DNA from: Flavobacteriaceae bacterium
GTDB taxonomy: Bacteria > Bacteroidota > Bacteroidia > Flavobacteriales > Flavobacteriaceae
Length of the DNA: 60,403 nucleotides
Direction of reading: 5' to 3'
NCBI GenBank assembly: GCA_029934835.1
Contig: JAOZLL010000004.1
Location: forward strand, 1 to 60,403
The translations under genes were made by a program, and so were the position numbers. This document shows positions 43,542 to 53,271 of the stretch, one piece after another. Under the pieces are notes generated by a model. That model was not told the DNA's origin. It saw nothing but the letters and a program-made list of their open reading frames with translations, and ran no database searches. How positions within the stretch are numbered: position 1 is the stretch's first letter; the number at the start of each line of letters is the position of its first letter.

Positions 43542-45199
43542 AATTTCCGTTTCGTTTTTTTAATATATTTTTCAATACTGAGTTTGTCAGGAACTGTAGT
43601 AATTTCTAGTAAAAGTGCTTGTTCAAACTCTTTTAAAGCAACTTTATACTGTTTGTTTTGATAAAGATATTTTCCTGTTATAAAATAAACCTTCCAAAGG
43701 TACGGATTTAATGATTTGTAGTGGTCTAATTCACTAATTGATATGCTTGTTTCGTCTGTAATCGCTTTTTCAATTTTGCGTTCAAGGATTCTATATTTCT
43801 CATAATCTTTGAATTTAGGTGAATATATAAAGGAATCTTTTTCAATGAGATTTTCATTAAGAGATAAAGATTGAGTTTTTTTTGAAGTATTGGCAAAAAC
43901 ACTATCCAACTGAAAATTGACAAATGCACCCAATTGATAGGGATTGGCCGAAATCCAGATTATTTTTTTGCTCGGTTGAAAGACAACACCGTGATGTGCC
44001 AAGAGTTGATTTAAAGCTTTTTCATTACCATATCCAATTTTTTTATCTTGTAAACCTTCTTTATTACGCAAAATACTAACAGCAATTTCTGGGGTGATTT
44101 TTTCAGATTCATTTAGTAATTCACTCATTCTATCATACCTATATTTCGAATGACTTTCAACAATATGAGTACTGTTTTTCTTATCGTTTTTATAGGCATC
44201 ACTTTGAAAATGATTAGAACAAATTAGTTTAGACGTATTGGCTACCTTATAGACTCCAAAATTGTTGGGTGCTGTTTCTATCAGTACTGCTTTATTGTCA
44301 ATGGCACTTCCAACCATGATAGATTCAGATACAAAAACCTCTTTTTTCTTTGCAATTTCTATTGCTTCATCAATAGTTGAGGCATATTGTAGAATTTCTC
44401 TTGTCAATAAAGAAATCGGAGTTTTGGCAGCAAAAGGAATATCAGATTTTCCTGCGTTAATTGTGATGGTTAAACCTTTCTCGTTCATTCCTGACATGGT
44501 CCCAATCATTCCTGCCCAAGAAATGGACACGTACTTATACCCATTTTCTGGTTGAATAAAATAGATTATTTTCTCTTTTGAAAAGGCATCACCTGCATAA
44601 AAATCAAAGTTTCTAGCGAGTAATAAATTTCCATCAGGTGTATTGTCGCCCCAAACAGCAAAGGAGGAACAACCTACTAACGCTAAATCTTGTAGTGCAT
44701 GTCCAATATCGTGGGCTCCATGTAACAAAAGGCTTCTGTTGTATTTGTCTACAATATAATCGTACTTATCATTGGCATATTTTGATAAACCAAATATTTC
44801 GGATTTGTATTCATTGTTTATGTGCAAATACATCTTACGATTGTATATGCCTAAAACTTTCCGAAGCAAATATTGTTTGAATTTTGAGGGTACGAGTTGT
44901 TCTACTTTATCAAAAAAGATCTCTTCTTGTTTTTTTAATAAAGATTCTGATAAAGAACCTATGGAATTCCCTAATTCATACGGATTTCCTTTTGCTACAA
45001 GTTCCCATTGTCCATATTGGTTTTTGCGTAATGAGTTATCTCCTTTAAAAAACAAGGAATCGTTAAGTTTAATTTTTTTATCTGTTGATAGTATATAACC
45101 ATCTAAATTAGGCCTATCTCTCAAGGATTTATTGACACCGCAAGAGGTGAAAAATAAAGCGAATATTAATGAGAATATATAGAATTGTAATCTATTCAT
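43538..45199 (-). CDS. C45-type Ntn-hydrolase/acyltransferase lipoprotein
   Basis: About 553 residues from ATG 45199 (16 codons shorter than the open frame), which gives a lipoprotein signal ending FFTSC. A C45/acyl-CoA:6-APA acyltransferase-like domain follows, with the N-terminal nucleophile at Cys177 in LVGCSSFAVWGDNTPDG and LLARNFDFY just after; cleavage before Cys is expected. The last 70 residues look like a TPR. It might hydrolyse or transfer acyl groups on the pigment or its lipid carrier. The start overlaps the preceding oxidoreductase stop (ATGAATAG). Confidence 0.85.
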   Translation of the reverse strand: MNRLQFYIFSLIFALFFTSCGVNKSLRDRPNLDGYILSTDKKIKLNDSLFFKGDNSLRKNQYGQWELVAKGNPYELGNSIGSLSESLLKKQEEIFFDKVEQLVPSKFKQYLLRKVLGIYNRKMYLHINNEYKSEIFGLSKYANDKYDYIVDKYNRSLLLHGAHDIGHALQDLALVGCSSFAVWGDNTPDGNLLLARNFDFYAGDAFSKEKIIYFIQPENGYKYVSISWAGMIGTMSGMNEKGLTITINAGKSDIPFAAKTPISLLTREILQYASTIDEAIEIAKKKEVFVSESIMVGSAIDNKAVLIETAPNNFGVYKVANTSKLICSNHFQSDAYKNDKKNSTHIVESHSKYRYDRMSELLNESEKITPEIAVSILRNKEGLQDKKIGYGNEKALNQLLAHHGVVFQPSKKIIWISANPYQLGAFVNFQLDSVFANTSKKTQSLSLNENLIEKDSFIYSPKFKDYEKYRILERKIEKAITDETSISISELDHYKSLNPYLWKVYFITGKYLYQNKQYKVALKEFEQALLLEITTVPDKLSIEKYIKKTKRKL

Positions 45200-46712
45200 C
45201 AGCAAGTGACTTTTTAATAGAAGCGAGCAGATTTTCTTTACCGACAATTTGAGAACAAGTTAAAACAGCACTAATAGTCACACCAAGAATCCCGTGCATA
45301 TTAAGACTTTGCCCCGTAAAAAATAGGTTCTTAAGTTTGGTGTTTGGAGATAAAAATGATTTCATAGGGTTGTCTGCATCTTTGACATAGCCATACATAG
45401 AACCTTCATTACTACCAATATAATCACGGTTAGTCAGTGGAGTAGAGGTATGAATTGAAAGAATATTCTCTTTGATTCCTGGCATCACTTTTTCAATTTC
45501 ATCAATAAAAATTGCTGCTTTTTTCTCTTTAAAGTTTTTATAGGCTTCTCCTCTGTTTTCCTCTTCAACCAAAGTATTAAAGGTGTTTTCCCACTGTTTT
45601 ACATCATTAAATTTCATGTAGGTTATTGCGGTTAAACTATCGGTATATTCCAATTGGTTTTTTTTAACACTCATACTAATTAGAAAAGATTCTGGCCAAG
45701 ATTCCTGTGAGTAATCTTGTGCAGTCCAAACTTGTTTTGAATTTTTATAGTAATAGTAATTATAATTTAAATATTTAACGGTATTGGGCTTGAAAGTCAG
45801 GTAAACATTAAAACCACCAATTATACTATCAATACGTTCAACTCTATTTCTATAGGATTTTCTTAAGCCTTTTCCATCTAACATTTTTATAGTTAGTTTG
45901 GGTTCAATGTTTGAGATAAAAATATCAGCAAAAACTTCAGTACCATCTTTAGTACTAACCGATACTAGTTTTTCATTTTCAAAACCAAATGCTACTACTT
46001 CTTTGTAACGGTAAGCTTCTCCTCCAAATTCTTTTAGTTTTTTTACTAATAATTTAGCAATTTGACCGCCACCATTTATAAATCGCCATGAACTTTGTAT
46101 ATAAGAATTAATAGAAAGAGCATGAACATATAATGGTGTATTTTTTTCACCAGCGTATAAAGTATTTGATCCTGCTAAAACAGCTTTGAGCTTCTCATTT
46201 TCTGTAATTGAATCTAAATAATCTACTATTTTTTCAGCTAGAATTTCTTGGTCATATAATTCACCAATTTTTAAATTATATAATGGAAAACTATTGGATA
46301 CATCTTGAATTTTTTGACAATAAGCATTTATTGCTTTAGATTCATCAGGAAACTGTTTTATAAGTGATTTAGCAAAATTATCATAACCTTGTGCGTGGTA
46401 GTATTGTTTTTCATCATCTCCAAAAGTGATGATGTCAAATTTTTCCTCATCCATTTTATGGAGTTTTAAATCATCCATAATACCTAAATAGGTAAAATAT
46501 AGGTTCAGATTTTCTCCTTCGGCTAAACCACCAACATAATGAACGCCAGTATCAAAAATCTGTTTGTCTCTGACGAAAGTTTGCAAGTTCCCGCCAAATT
46601 GGTTATTTTTTTCTAACACACAAACTTTGTAGCCTTCACGTGCCAAAATGTTTGCAGAAACTAATCCACCTAATCCACTTCCGATTATCACTACATCATA
46701 TTTTTTTTTCAC
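45192..46712 (-). CDS. FAD-dependent oxidoreductase, CrtI/retinol reductase-like
   Basis: A 506-residue flavoprotein with the dinucleotide-binding motif IIGSGLGGLVSANILA at the N-terminus and the GQSLNMHGILG-type C-terminal FAD segment of phytoene desaturase/retinol saturase families. In a pigment cluster it may saturate or desaturate polyene bonds or oxidise the ring. It starts directly at the end of the MMPL gene, with no gap, so it lies in the same operon. Confidence 0.87.
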   Translation of the reverse strand: MKKKYDVVIIGSGLGGLVSANILAREGYKVCVLEKNNQFGGNLQTFVRDKQIFDTGVHYVGGLAEGENLNLYFTYLGIMDDLKLHKMDEEKFDIITFGDDEKQYYHAQGYDNFAKSLIKQFPDESKAINAYCQKIQDVSNSFPLYNLKIGELYDQEILAEKIVDYLDSITENEKLKAVLAGSNTLYAGEKNTPLYVHALSINSYIQSSWRFINGGGQIAKLLVKKLKEFGGEAYRYKEVVAFGFENEKLVSVSTKDGTEVFADIFISNIEPKLTIKMLDGKGLRKSYRNRVERIDSIIGGFNVYLTFKPNTVKYLNYNYYYYKNSKQVWTAQDYSQESWPESFLISMSVKKNQLEYTDSLTAITYMKFNDVKQWENTFNTLVEEENRGEAYKNFKEKKAAIFIDEIEKVMPGIKENILSIHTSTPLTNRDYIGSNEGSMYGYVKDADNPMKSFLSPNTKLKNLFFTGQSLNMHGILGVTISAVLTCSQIVGKENLLASIKKSLADE

Positions 46713-49700
46713 TTAGCTTTGTTTTAATACGATTATATTTTCATTTTTGAAATGCAATTTGTATCCGAGTTTTAGGCTATTTTCTACAGGATAAATTTCT
46801 TTGACTAGTACAATAGTTTCAAAATTAGTAAAATTTATCAAATCGATATATTCGTTGTAATTTTTAGCTGAAATGAGTAGTGTATTAAACTGTTTTTTTT
46901 CTATATCATTAGCGGATAATGAATCGATATAAGTAACTTTTCTAGATCGTGTTGTAAAACAATTTTTAGCAACTTCCCGTTTTTCTTCATTTGGGATAAA
47001 GGATGTTACTTTACGTTCTATTGATTTTGATATTAATAAAATATCAATTTGCCCATAATTGTCAGCAAGATGTAAAATACTGGATTTCATATCAATATGA
47101 TTGTTTAAATCAAGATATACAGCTTTATTTATGGCGAAATCATTTTTAATAAAGTGGTAAATGTCCTTATTTTTATAGTGATAATTGGATACTAAGGCTT
47201 TTTTGAAATAATCGGCTGTTTCTATTTCGGTGCGAAATTTTAATAGCTCCAATTTATAAAAATCACTTATTTTTCTTGTTCGTTGTTTTGTGGTTAGATG
47301 ATCGTCGGTATAAGGTATTCTTTTCCCAATTTTTGAAATAAGGCTTCCATCATGAATAATGAAATCATTTTTGGGCATTACTTCGGCATTTCCATGAAAA
47401 TATACAGGTAGGATATCTAATTTTAATTGTTCTTGTAAAAAGAAAGCACCTTTGTGAAATCGTCCTACTTTATTGTTGAAAGAACGTTTTCCTTCTGGAA
47501 AAACCATTAGAGAATAGCCTTGTTTTATTTTCTCTTTTAAATGATTGGTGCTATCATCAACACCATTTGAAACGGGATAAAATCCAGCAACTTTAGCTAA
47601 AACCCCAAATATTGGAGATTTATAAACCCAATCATTGACCAAGTAAATGAGTTTATAAGTAATTAAGCCAAAAGTTAAGGTATCTAAAGAGGAAGAATGA
47701 TTGGCAATAATTATAGCCGGTTTACTAAAATCCTCGTTATGTTCGTTTATGACTTCTTTTTTTACAAAAGGATTGGCATATAAAGTAGCTGTAACTAATT
47801 TTGCCATTGTCTTATGAAGCCATCTAAATTTTATCTTTTTAGAAATAGGAATCAATGGCATTATTACAATACTAATAACTGATAATAGCATACCTCCTAA
47901 TCCATAGAAAGCTAACAGAAAAAAGGAATGGATTGTTGTTCGTAGTTTTAATGGTGCAAAACCTTTGTCGGCTCTTTTTACTACAAAATATCGGAATAAA
48001 AGTGGTTGGATAGTAAAGGAAACCAATACGGTTATTAAGATTCCAATTAGACTCACTGAAGCAATAGATTTTAAAGCAGGATGTTTGGCAAAAATCAAAA
48101 CGCCAACTCCTAAAATAGTTGTAATTACAGATAGGATTATGGATACTTTATAGGTGGAAATTTCCTTTGTTCCATTGGTGTAATCCTTTACCAAAGCATT
48201 GGTGATAAAGATACTGTAATCAACACCTAAACCAAAGATAAAGGTTGAGATAATAACATTAAATATGGTAAATTGAATACTAAATAATCCCATCATACCT
48301 AAGGTTAAAAACCATGTAAGTGCAATAGGTGCCGCCGTTAAAAGAGTGAGTTCAATATCTCTAAAGAATAGTAAGAGTATTAAAAAAACAGCGATAAATG
48401 AGTAATTAATTAAGGAGGAGAAATTATCTTTTAAACCACTAATAAAGGTTTCGCTTATTGCTTTTCTATCAATTAGTAAGGCATTGGGCATTTCTTTTAC
48501 CAATTGGCTTAGTTTTTCCTTTTGACTCATCTTAATTTTAACTAAAGATACAGCCGATTTTAAGTCAGGTTTATCACCGATATATTCATCCGTTAAAAGT
48601 GATTTTACAGTTGCGTAGTCATCTAGTCCAATAGTCCCAAAGTCATTATTTATGAGCTTATAAAATTCATTATACGTATTTGGTTTAAATCCGATTTTTA
48701 GACCACTTTCAATAAGTTGATCTTTGGTATTTTGTTTGCGTGATTCATCCCAAAAAGAATTCCATTTTGCTAACTTTTGTTGTTGTGCTTTTTGAGATAA
48801 AACCAAAGAACCGATGGAACTGTATTGAATGATTTCATCATTAGATTGTAGTTTGTTAAGTAATTGCGTAATCTTAGTATTCGTTTCTAAAACTTCTTCC
48901 AAATTATCACCATGAGCAACAATATAAACTGATTTTGATGAAATATTTAAAATAGAATCTAAATGATGTTCTGCCAATAGAGTAGCATCAGTTTGGTAGT
49001 TCATCTTATTCAAATCATTATTGAAAGTGACTTTGTTAAAAAAGAATAAACTTAAAATAAAGAGTAGCAGTGTTCCGTAGATGAAAAATTTACTTTTATC
49101 GTATCTAACAGAGGCTATTCGTTCGATAATATTTGTTGAACTCTTTGTAGTAATCGGTTTTGGTTTATAAAAAACAGGGATAATAATCAAGGCAAAAACC
49201 GATGCCGCAATTACACTAATCGCTGCAAAGATTCCTAAATCTTGTAGTGCTTGTGATTTTAATAAGAGTAAGCATAAAAAAGCAACAGCAGTGGTGATAC
49301 TACTCATTAAAATGGGCTTACTAATGTCTTTATACAATTGTTTGGCATCAGGATTTTTTCTGAAATGCGTTAATATATGTAGGGAATAATCTAAGGTAAT
49401 ACCCAACAAAACAGAACCGATTCCTAAGGAGATTGCCGAGATGCGTTCTCGAATAAAATACAAGGAAACGATTGCTATTAAAGCACCAATAACAGTAGGA
49501 ATAAAGAGTAAGAATGGAATATTGATTTTCTTATAGAAAAACATGAGAATCAACAATAAAATAGACATAGCAATAGAAACCGTGTACTTAATATCATTTT
49601 TTATTTGAGTTGCATTGGCAACTGCTATGACGGTTCCACCATATATTTCACTTGTAATATTTTTTTGATATTTATTATTTAGTTCCTCTGAGATTTGATA

Positions 49701-50393
49701 CAACTTATTTGAAAAATCTGTATTGGTATCTGTCTCACTTGAGGGATATTTGGGTTTGATAAACAAGAGTAGATTTTTCCTATTTTTTGTTGTTATAAAA
49801 CCATTAAAAATATCAAAATTATCATTTATTTTTAAGGCTTCTAGTTTTTTTAGAGCGATAAATGAGAGACCAAATGGATCTTTTCGAATACTTTTTTTTG
49901 CAATCCAACCGCTGGGTGAAATAAGGGTTTTGTAGTTGTTTTTTACAGTTTCAGCAATACTGTCGTTTTGCAGTTTATTCGCAATTAATTCATAATCTTT
50001 TTCATCTAAAAAATAAGGCAGATTGTTGTAGACAAAATCCATGGTAGAAAGCATATCATCATTGGACACTTCACCTTGAATACTTGTAATATAATCTACA
50101 CAATGCAATTGAATACTGTCAATTATTTCATCGGCATATTGCGTAATTAAATTAGGATTATCAACTGTTTTTGATGCAATGTTTATGATAATCTTATCTG
50201 AGAAGTCAACAGAATTTAAAACTTTGTTGAGTGTTTTAGTCTCTTCAGATTGTGGAACTAATTTAGAAACATCTTCTTCAAATTTTAGTTTTGTAGCAAA
50301 GTACAACAAACTCATTAGTACTACCAAAACAGCTAAGACCAGTTGTACTTTATGATCCTTGAAATAGGTGTATATTTTGTAAAATAGGTTCAT
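46713..50393 (-). CDS. MMPL-family exporter fused to an acyltransferase and a C-terminal methyltransferase-like domain
   Basis: A 1226-residue protein. Residues 1 to about 830 are an RND/MMPL transporter with two sets of membrane helices separated by large periplasmic loops and DYS motifs (GITLDYSLH, GLGVDYSIF). Around 890-1060 is a PlsC-like acyltransferase with NHSSSLDT and VFPEGKRS. The last 150 residues resemble a degenerate SAM-methyltransferase fold (ILHLADNYGQIDILL) without a clear glycine motif. It probably exports or modifies the pigment lipid at the inner membrane. Confidence 0.87.
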   Translation of the reverse strand: MNLFYKIYTYFKDHKVQLVLAVLVVLMSLLYFATKLKFEEDVSKLVPQSEETKTLNKVLNSVDFSDKIIINIASKTVDNPNLITQYADEIIDSIQLHCVDYITSIQGEVSNDDMLSTMDFVYNNLPYFLDEKDYELIANKLQNDSIAETVKNNYKTLISPSGWIAKKSIRKDPFGLSFIALKKLEALKINDNFDIFNGFITTKNRKNLLLFIKPKYPSSETDTNTDFSNKLYQISEELNNKYQKNITSEIYGGTVIAVANATQIKNDIKYTVSIAMSILLLILMFFYKKINIPFLLFIPTVIGALIAIVSLYFIRERISAISLGIGSVLLGITLDYSLHILTHFRKNPDAKQLYKDISKPILMSSITTAVAFLCLLLLKSQALQDLGIFAAISVIAASVFALIIIPVFYKPKPITTKSSTNIIERIASVRYDKSKFFIYGTLLLFILSLFFFNKVTFNNDLNKMNYQTDATLLAEHHLDSILNISSKSVYIVAHGDNLEEVLETNTKITQLLNKLQSNDEIIQYSSIGSLVLSQKAQQQKLAKWNSFWDESRKQNTKDQLIESGLKIGFKPNTYNEFYKLINNDFGTIGLDDYATVKSLLTDEYIGDKPDLKSAVSLVKIKMSQKEKLSQLVKEMPNALLIDRKAISETFISGLKDNFSSLINYSFIAVFLILLLFFRDIELTLLTAAPIALTWFLTLGMMGLFSIQFTIFNVIISTFIFGLGVDYSIFITNALVKDYTNGTKEISTYKVSIILSVITTILGVGVLIFAKHPALKSIASVSLIGILITVLVSFTIQPLLFRYFVVKRADKGFAPLKLRTTIHSFFLLAFYGLGGMLLSVISIVIMPLIPISKKIKFRWLHKTMAKLVTATLYANPFVKKEVINEHNEDFSKPAIIIANHSSSLDTLTFGLITYKLIYLVNDWVYKSPIFGVLAKVAGFYPVSNGVDDSTNHLKEKIKQGYSLMVFPEGKRSFNNKVGRFHKGAFFLQEQLKLDILPVYFHGNAEVMPKNDFIIHDGSLISKIGKRIPYTDDHLTTKQRTRKISDFYKLELLKFRTEIETADYFKKALVSNYHYKNKDIYHFIKNDFAINKAVYLDLNNHIDMKSSILHLADNYGQIDILLISKSIERKVTSFIPNEEKREVAKNCFTTRSRKVTYIDSLSANDIEKKQFNTLLISAKNYNEYIDLINFTNFETIVLVKEIYPVENSLKLGYKLHFKNENIIVLKQS

Positions 50394-50484
50394 TTAGTGT
50401 GTCATACTTAAACTCTCAAAGTTGCCATCGTTTATTCCAATTGAAACTTTGAGAGTTGGGTTGTATAAAGTTTCCTGATGTTTG

Positions 50485-50557
50485 TAATTAAATTTTTCTC
50501 TTACTTAATTTTATCAATACAAATCCTATGCTTCCGAGTATTACTGCGGTTCTCAAT
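50485..50557 (-). pseudogene. Duplicated 3'-end remnant of the GT2-DUF2062 gene
   Basis: Translated on the minus strand this segment reads RTAVILGSIGFVLIKLSK, close to the real C-terminus of the upstream gene (LTATLIGSIGFVVLKVFN). The DNA aligns over about 73 bases with 50613-50684. A dispersed repeat lies between the two copies, so the gene end was duplicated or replaced here. Confidence 0.7.
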
Positions 50558-50562
50558 AATTT

Positions 50563-50603
50563 TTACCACTAGGTACACAAAGTATTTCACTAGGTTCACT
50601 AAG
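50563..50603. repeat. Dispersed ACCAC..CACAAAG repeat, copy at 50.6 kb
   Basis: ACCACTAGGTACACAAAG then TATTTCACTAGGTTCACTAAG, related to the repeats at 32697-32736 and 33139-33183. It lies between the remnant 3' end and the actual 3' end of the GT2-DUF2062 gene. Confidence 0.6.
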
Positions 50604-50615
50604 TTTTCTTTATAA

Positions 50616-51797
50616 TTAAACTTTTTTATTAAAGACTTTTAATACTACAAATCCAATACTTCCTATAAGTGTAGCGGTTAGTATTGCTAAAGCAAAACTA
50701 CCGACTAAATACTCTTTTATGTGTGTAAGTGATTTAAGATTTTCAGTTAAATTTTCTGTATTAAAATTAGATTCTGTTCCTAAGATAAAATCACCAATTT
50801 TGATACTTCCATAAACAATAAATGGAATCATGGGTGGAATACTAATATTCGAAAAAGCAAAAGCGATTACCTTATTTAGATTTAATGCAACAGCTAACGA
50901 AATAATAATCAAGGTATGAAATCCCCAAAAAGGAGTTAGCCCAACAAAGAGTCCAAAAGCTATTGATAAGGCTTTTTTGGTTGGTGAGTCACCACTGTGA
51001 AGTATATCTTCTACAAAAAATCGTTTAAAGCCTTTTTGATTGAATTTTCTAAGAAAATTCCTAGGATGAATGTATAAAATAGCTACTAAAACCAACCAAG
51101 TATTCAATACACTAATACGTGCAAAATCTTTTATTGGTCTAAAGTGTGATACCCTTTCATCAGGATCATACAATACTTTTATGGGAATATTTCTTACATT
51201 CACGCCGCGCCATGCAGCTTTAACTATAACTTCAATTTCAAATTCAAATTTTGTAGTGTAAAAGCTAGTATTTTCTATTACTTTTAAGGGATATAATCGA
51301 TAACCAGACTGAGTATCAGTTAAGCTAATACCTGTTTCAGCCCAAAACCAAAAGTTTGAAAATTTATTCCCAAAACTACTTTTTTTAGGAACAGAATCGT
51401 GAGTCATGTTTCTAGAACCAATTAGAAGTATATTTTTATCTTTTTCTAATTCGTCAATAAAAATTGGAATTTCATCGGGATAATGCTGTCCGTCAGAATC
51501 TATGGTAATGGCAAATTCATAACCTTCTCCTAATGCTTTTTTAAATCCTGCACGTAAACCAGCTCCTTTTCCTTTGTTTTTTTTAAAGTGAATTTGAGAT
51601 AGTTGAGAATATTTTTTTAATATTTCGGGAGTAGTATCCGTACAGCCATCATTGATAATAATAATGTTATTGGTGTAGGCTAGTACACCATCAATAACTC
51701 GTTCTATAGTTTTTGCATTATTATAAGTAGGAATTAACACACAGCATTTTAGTGCTGAAATTTTTGTAGAAATTCCATCTAAAGGTTGAATACTCAC
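50616..51797 (-). CDS. GT2 glycosyltransferase fused to DUF2062
   Basis: A 393-residue protein. The N-terminal GT2 domain (about 14-225) has VLIPTYNNAKTIERVIDG, IINDGCTD, and TIDSDGQHYPDEI with the DxD-like metal site. The C-terminal DUF2062 domain (about 255-390) has membrane segments and AFGLFVGLTPFWGFHT. This architecture is known in flexirubin/aryl-polyene clusters, where a role in anchoring or glycosylating the product is supposed. A near-copy of its last codons lies just downstream. Confidence 0.88.
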   Translation of the reverse strand: MSIQPLDGISTKISALKCCVLIPTYNNAKTIERVIDGVLAYTNNIIIINDGCTDTTPEILKKYSQLSQIHFKKNKGKGAGLRAGFKKALGEGYEFAITIDSDGQHYPDEIPIFIDELEKDKNILLIGSRNMTHDSVPKKSSFGNKFSNFWFWAETGISLTDTQSGYRLYPLKVIENTSFYTTKFEFEIEVIVKAAWRGVNVRNIPIKVLYDPDERVSHFRPIKDFARISVLNTWLVLVAILYIHPRNFLRKFNQKGFKRFFVEDILHSGDSPTKKALSIAFGLFVGLTPFWGFHTLIIISLAVALNLNKVIAFAFSNISIPPMIPFIVYGSIKIGDFILGTESNFNTENLTENLKSLTHIKEYLVGSFALAILTATLIGSIGFVVLKVFNKKV

Positions 51798-51808
51798 GTC
51801 TGCCTAGT

Positions 51809-52303
51809 TTAAGGCTGTGAAATTACGTTTTTTTCTGCTGTCGTAAAAAATTTAGATTGTAAAATATAATCCTTGATGTGTTGTTTAAGTACCTTAGATT
51901 TTGTTTTTTGAAAGTTTGATAGGATAAAAGCTTTATCGGTTTCTATAGCTGTATTATATTTTAAAAACTTAGGAATATTCTGTTGTAAAGTCATCCTAAT
52001 AAACCGAATTTCAATAGTATTGGGTTCTTTGTCTAGGGCATATTCTATTAAGGAGACACCTTTTACAAGTCTTTCTTTTTTGTCTTTTGCTCCTTTTATA
52101 TACTTAGATGTTAATACTGTTACTGCACCTTTATAAGCAACTAGACTTGCGTTATCCTTTTTTGTAATAGGTGTTAATTCATCGTATAATAAAAAGGCTT
52201 TAGTCTTAGATGATACAGCATCTCTGTAGGCTATACGAACAGAAGCCACATCTAATTTTAGCAGTGTAAAACCAATAGTGATATAAAGTAGAAATGCTTT
52301 CAA
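51809..52303 (-). CDS. Conserved protein of unknown function in the pigment cluster
   Basis: A 164-residue, mostly helical protein with a hydrophobic N-terminus (MKAFLLYITIGFTLLK) that may be a signal or anchor. It has a long Lys-rich helical body and the segment LIEYALDKEPNTIEIRFIRM, reminiscent of a TPR helix pair. I do not recognise a family. It is packed 11 bp from the GT2-DUF2062 gene and 3 bp from the dehydratase gene, so it belongs to the operon. Confidence 0.75.
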   Translation of the reverse strand: MKAFLLYITIGFTLLKLDVASVRIAYRDAVSSKTKAFLLYDELTPITKKDNASLVAYKGAVTVLTSKYIKGAKDKKERLVKGVSLIEYALDKEPNTIEIRFIRMTLQQNIPKFLKYNTAIETDKAFILSNFQKTKSKVLKQHIKDYILQSKFFTTAEKNVISQP

Positions 52304-52306
52304 ATT

Positions 52307-52675
52307 TTAGAGAATTTTGTAATGTGCTGAAAGTTTTAAAGCAATAGTATCTTCAAATTTACTGATATTTTTAACTTTAATACCGTCTTCATCTTCACTT
52401 ATAACTATGTTTAGATTTAGTTCAGCATTTATTTCTGGATTAATCAATGCCGTAAACTTCACATTAGAGCATTTATCCATAAATAGTTTTTTTCCAGTTG
52501 TTTCTTCTGTGAGGTCTTTAATGATTTGTATCATACAAACACCTGGCATCACAGGATTCTCAGGGAAATGTCCCTTAAAAATTTCGTGGTCTTTGTTTAC
52601 TTTTATTTCAAAAGAATGTGAGTTGTTTTCTTCTGTTTTACGTTCTGTTACGGTATAAAAATTTTCTAAAACCAT
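52307..52675 (-). CDS. 3-hydroxyacyl-ACP dehydratase (hotdog fold)
   Basis: A 122-residue hotdog protein with HEIFKGHFPENPVMPGVCMIQ, in which the catalytic His and GHFP..P..PGV match FabZ/ApeI-type dehydratases. It should dehydrate the beta-hydroxy intermediates during polyene extension. The short size fits the single-domain form. It overlaps the first barrel gene by one base and is operonic with its neighbours. Confidence 0.87.
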   Translation of the reverse strand: MVLENFYTVTERKTEENNSHSFEIKVNKDHEIFKGHFPENPVMPGVCMIQIIKDLTEETTGKKLFMDKCSNVKFTALINPEINAELNLNIVISEDEDGIKVKNISKFEDTIALKLSAHYKIL

Positions 52676-53271
52676 TAGTTGAAATTATAGGCTATTCCTA
52701 CTTGAATAACTTGAGTTAAATTTACATTATTAGTGTTTGAATCATAAAAATAATATTCTTGAATTGCATCAACAAACCCAGTTTTGTATCTAGCTTCAAT
52801 CATAAAATTTTCCATGACTTTATAACTGAGTCCAATTTTTGCACCAATCTCTACTGGAGTGAAAATATTTGTTGAATAAGACAAAAATATAATGTTTTCA
52901 TCAATCTTAATATTCTTATTTACACGAATATCAAAATAAGGACCGATTATCAACGATAATTTCTTTTTAAATTTGAATTTATTGATAACCGAAATAGACA
53001 GATAATCATTGGTTATGTTGTTAGGTCTTACTTCAGGAACAGACCTTAGATGGCTTCCTTGATTTGTAAAAATAATCTCTGGTTGTAGTGTGTATTTTTT
53101 AGTAAAAGGAATGGAAGTATATACGCCTATGTAGAATCCATATTTCTCATAACTATCCATTTTTGTATAGTCAGCTATATTTAAACCAGTTCTTATTCCA
53201 AAATTCACTTGTGAAAAGGAATAATTTGAAATAAGAGCCAGTATTAATAGGAATAGAATTCTTTTTGTCAT
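52675..53271 (-). CDS. Outer-membrane beta-barrel (porin family) protein 1
   Basis: A 198-residue protein with a signal peptide (ending YSFSQ) and an OmpA-like eight-stranded barrel pattern (VNFGIRTGLNIADYT, YTLQPEIIFTNQG, FMIEARYKTGFVDAI). It ends in an aromatic-rich strand (IQVGIAYNFN). It directly follows a second, related barrel gene, so the two arose by tandem duplication. Its cargo or partner is unknown. Confidence 0.85.
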   Translation of the reverse strand: MTKRILFLLILALISNYSFSQVNFGIRTGLNIADYTKMDSYEKYGFYIGVYTSIPFTKKYTLQPEIIFTNQGSHLRSVPEVRPNNITNDYLSISVINKFKFKKKLSLIIGPYFDIRVNKNIKIDENIIFLSYSTNIFTPVEIGAKIGLSYKVMENFMIEARYKTGFVDAIQEYYFYDSNTNNVNLTQVIQVGIAYNFN

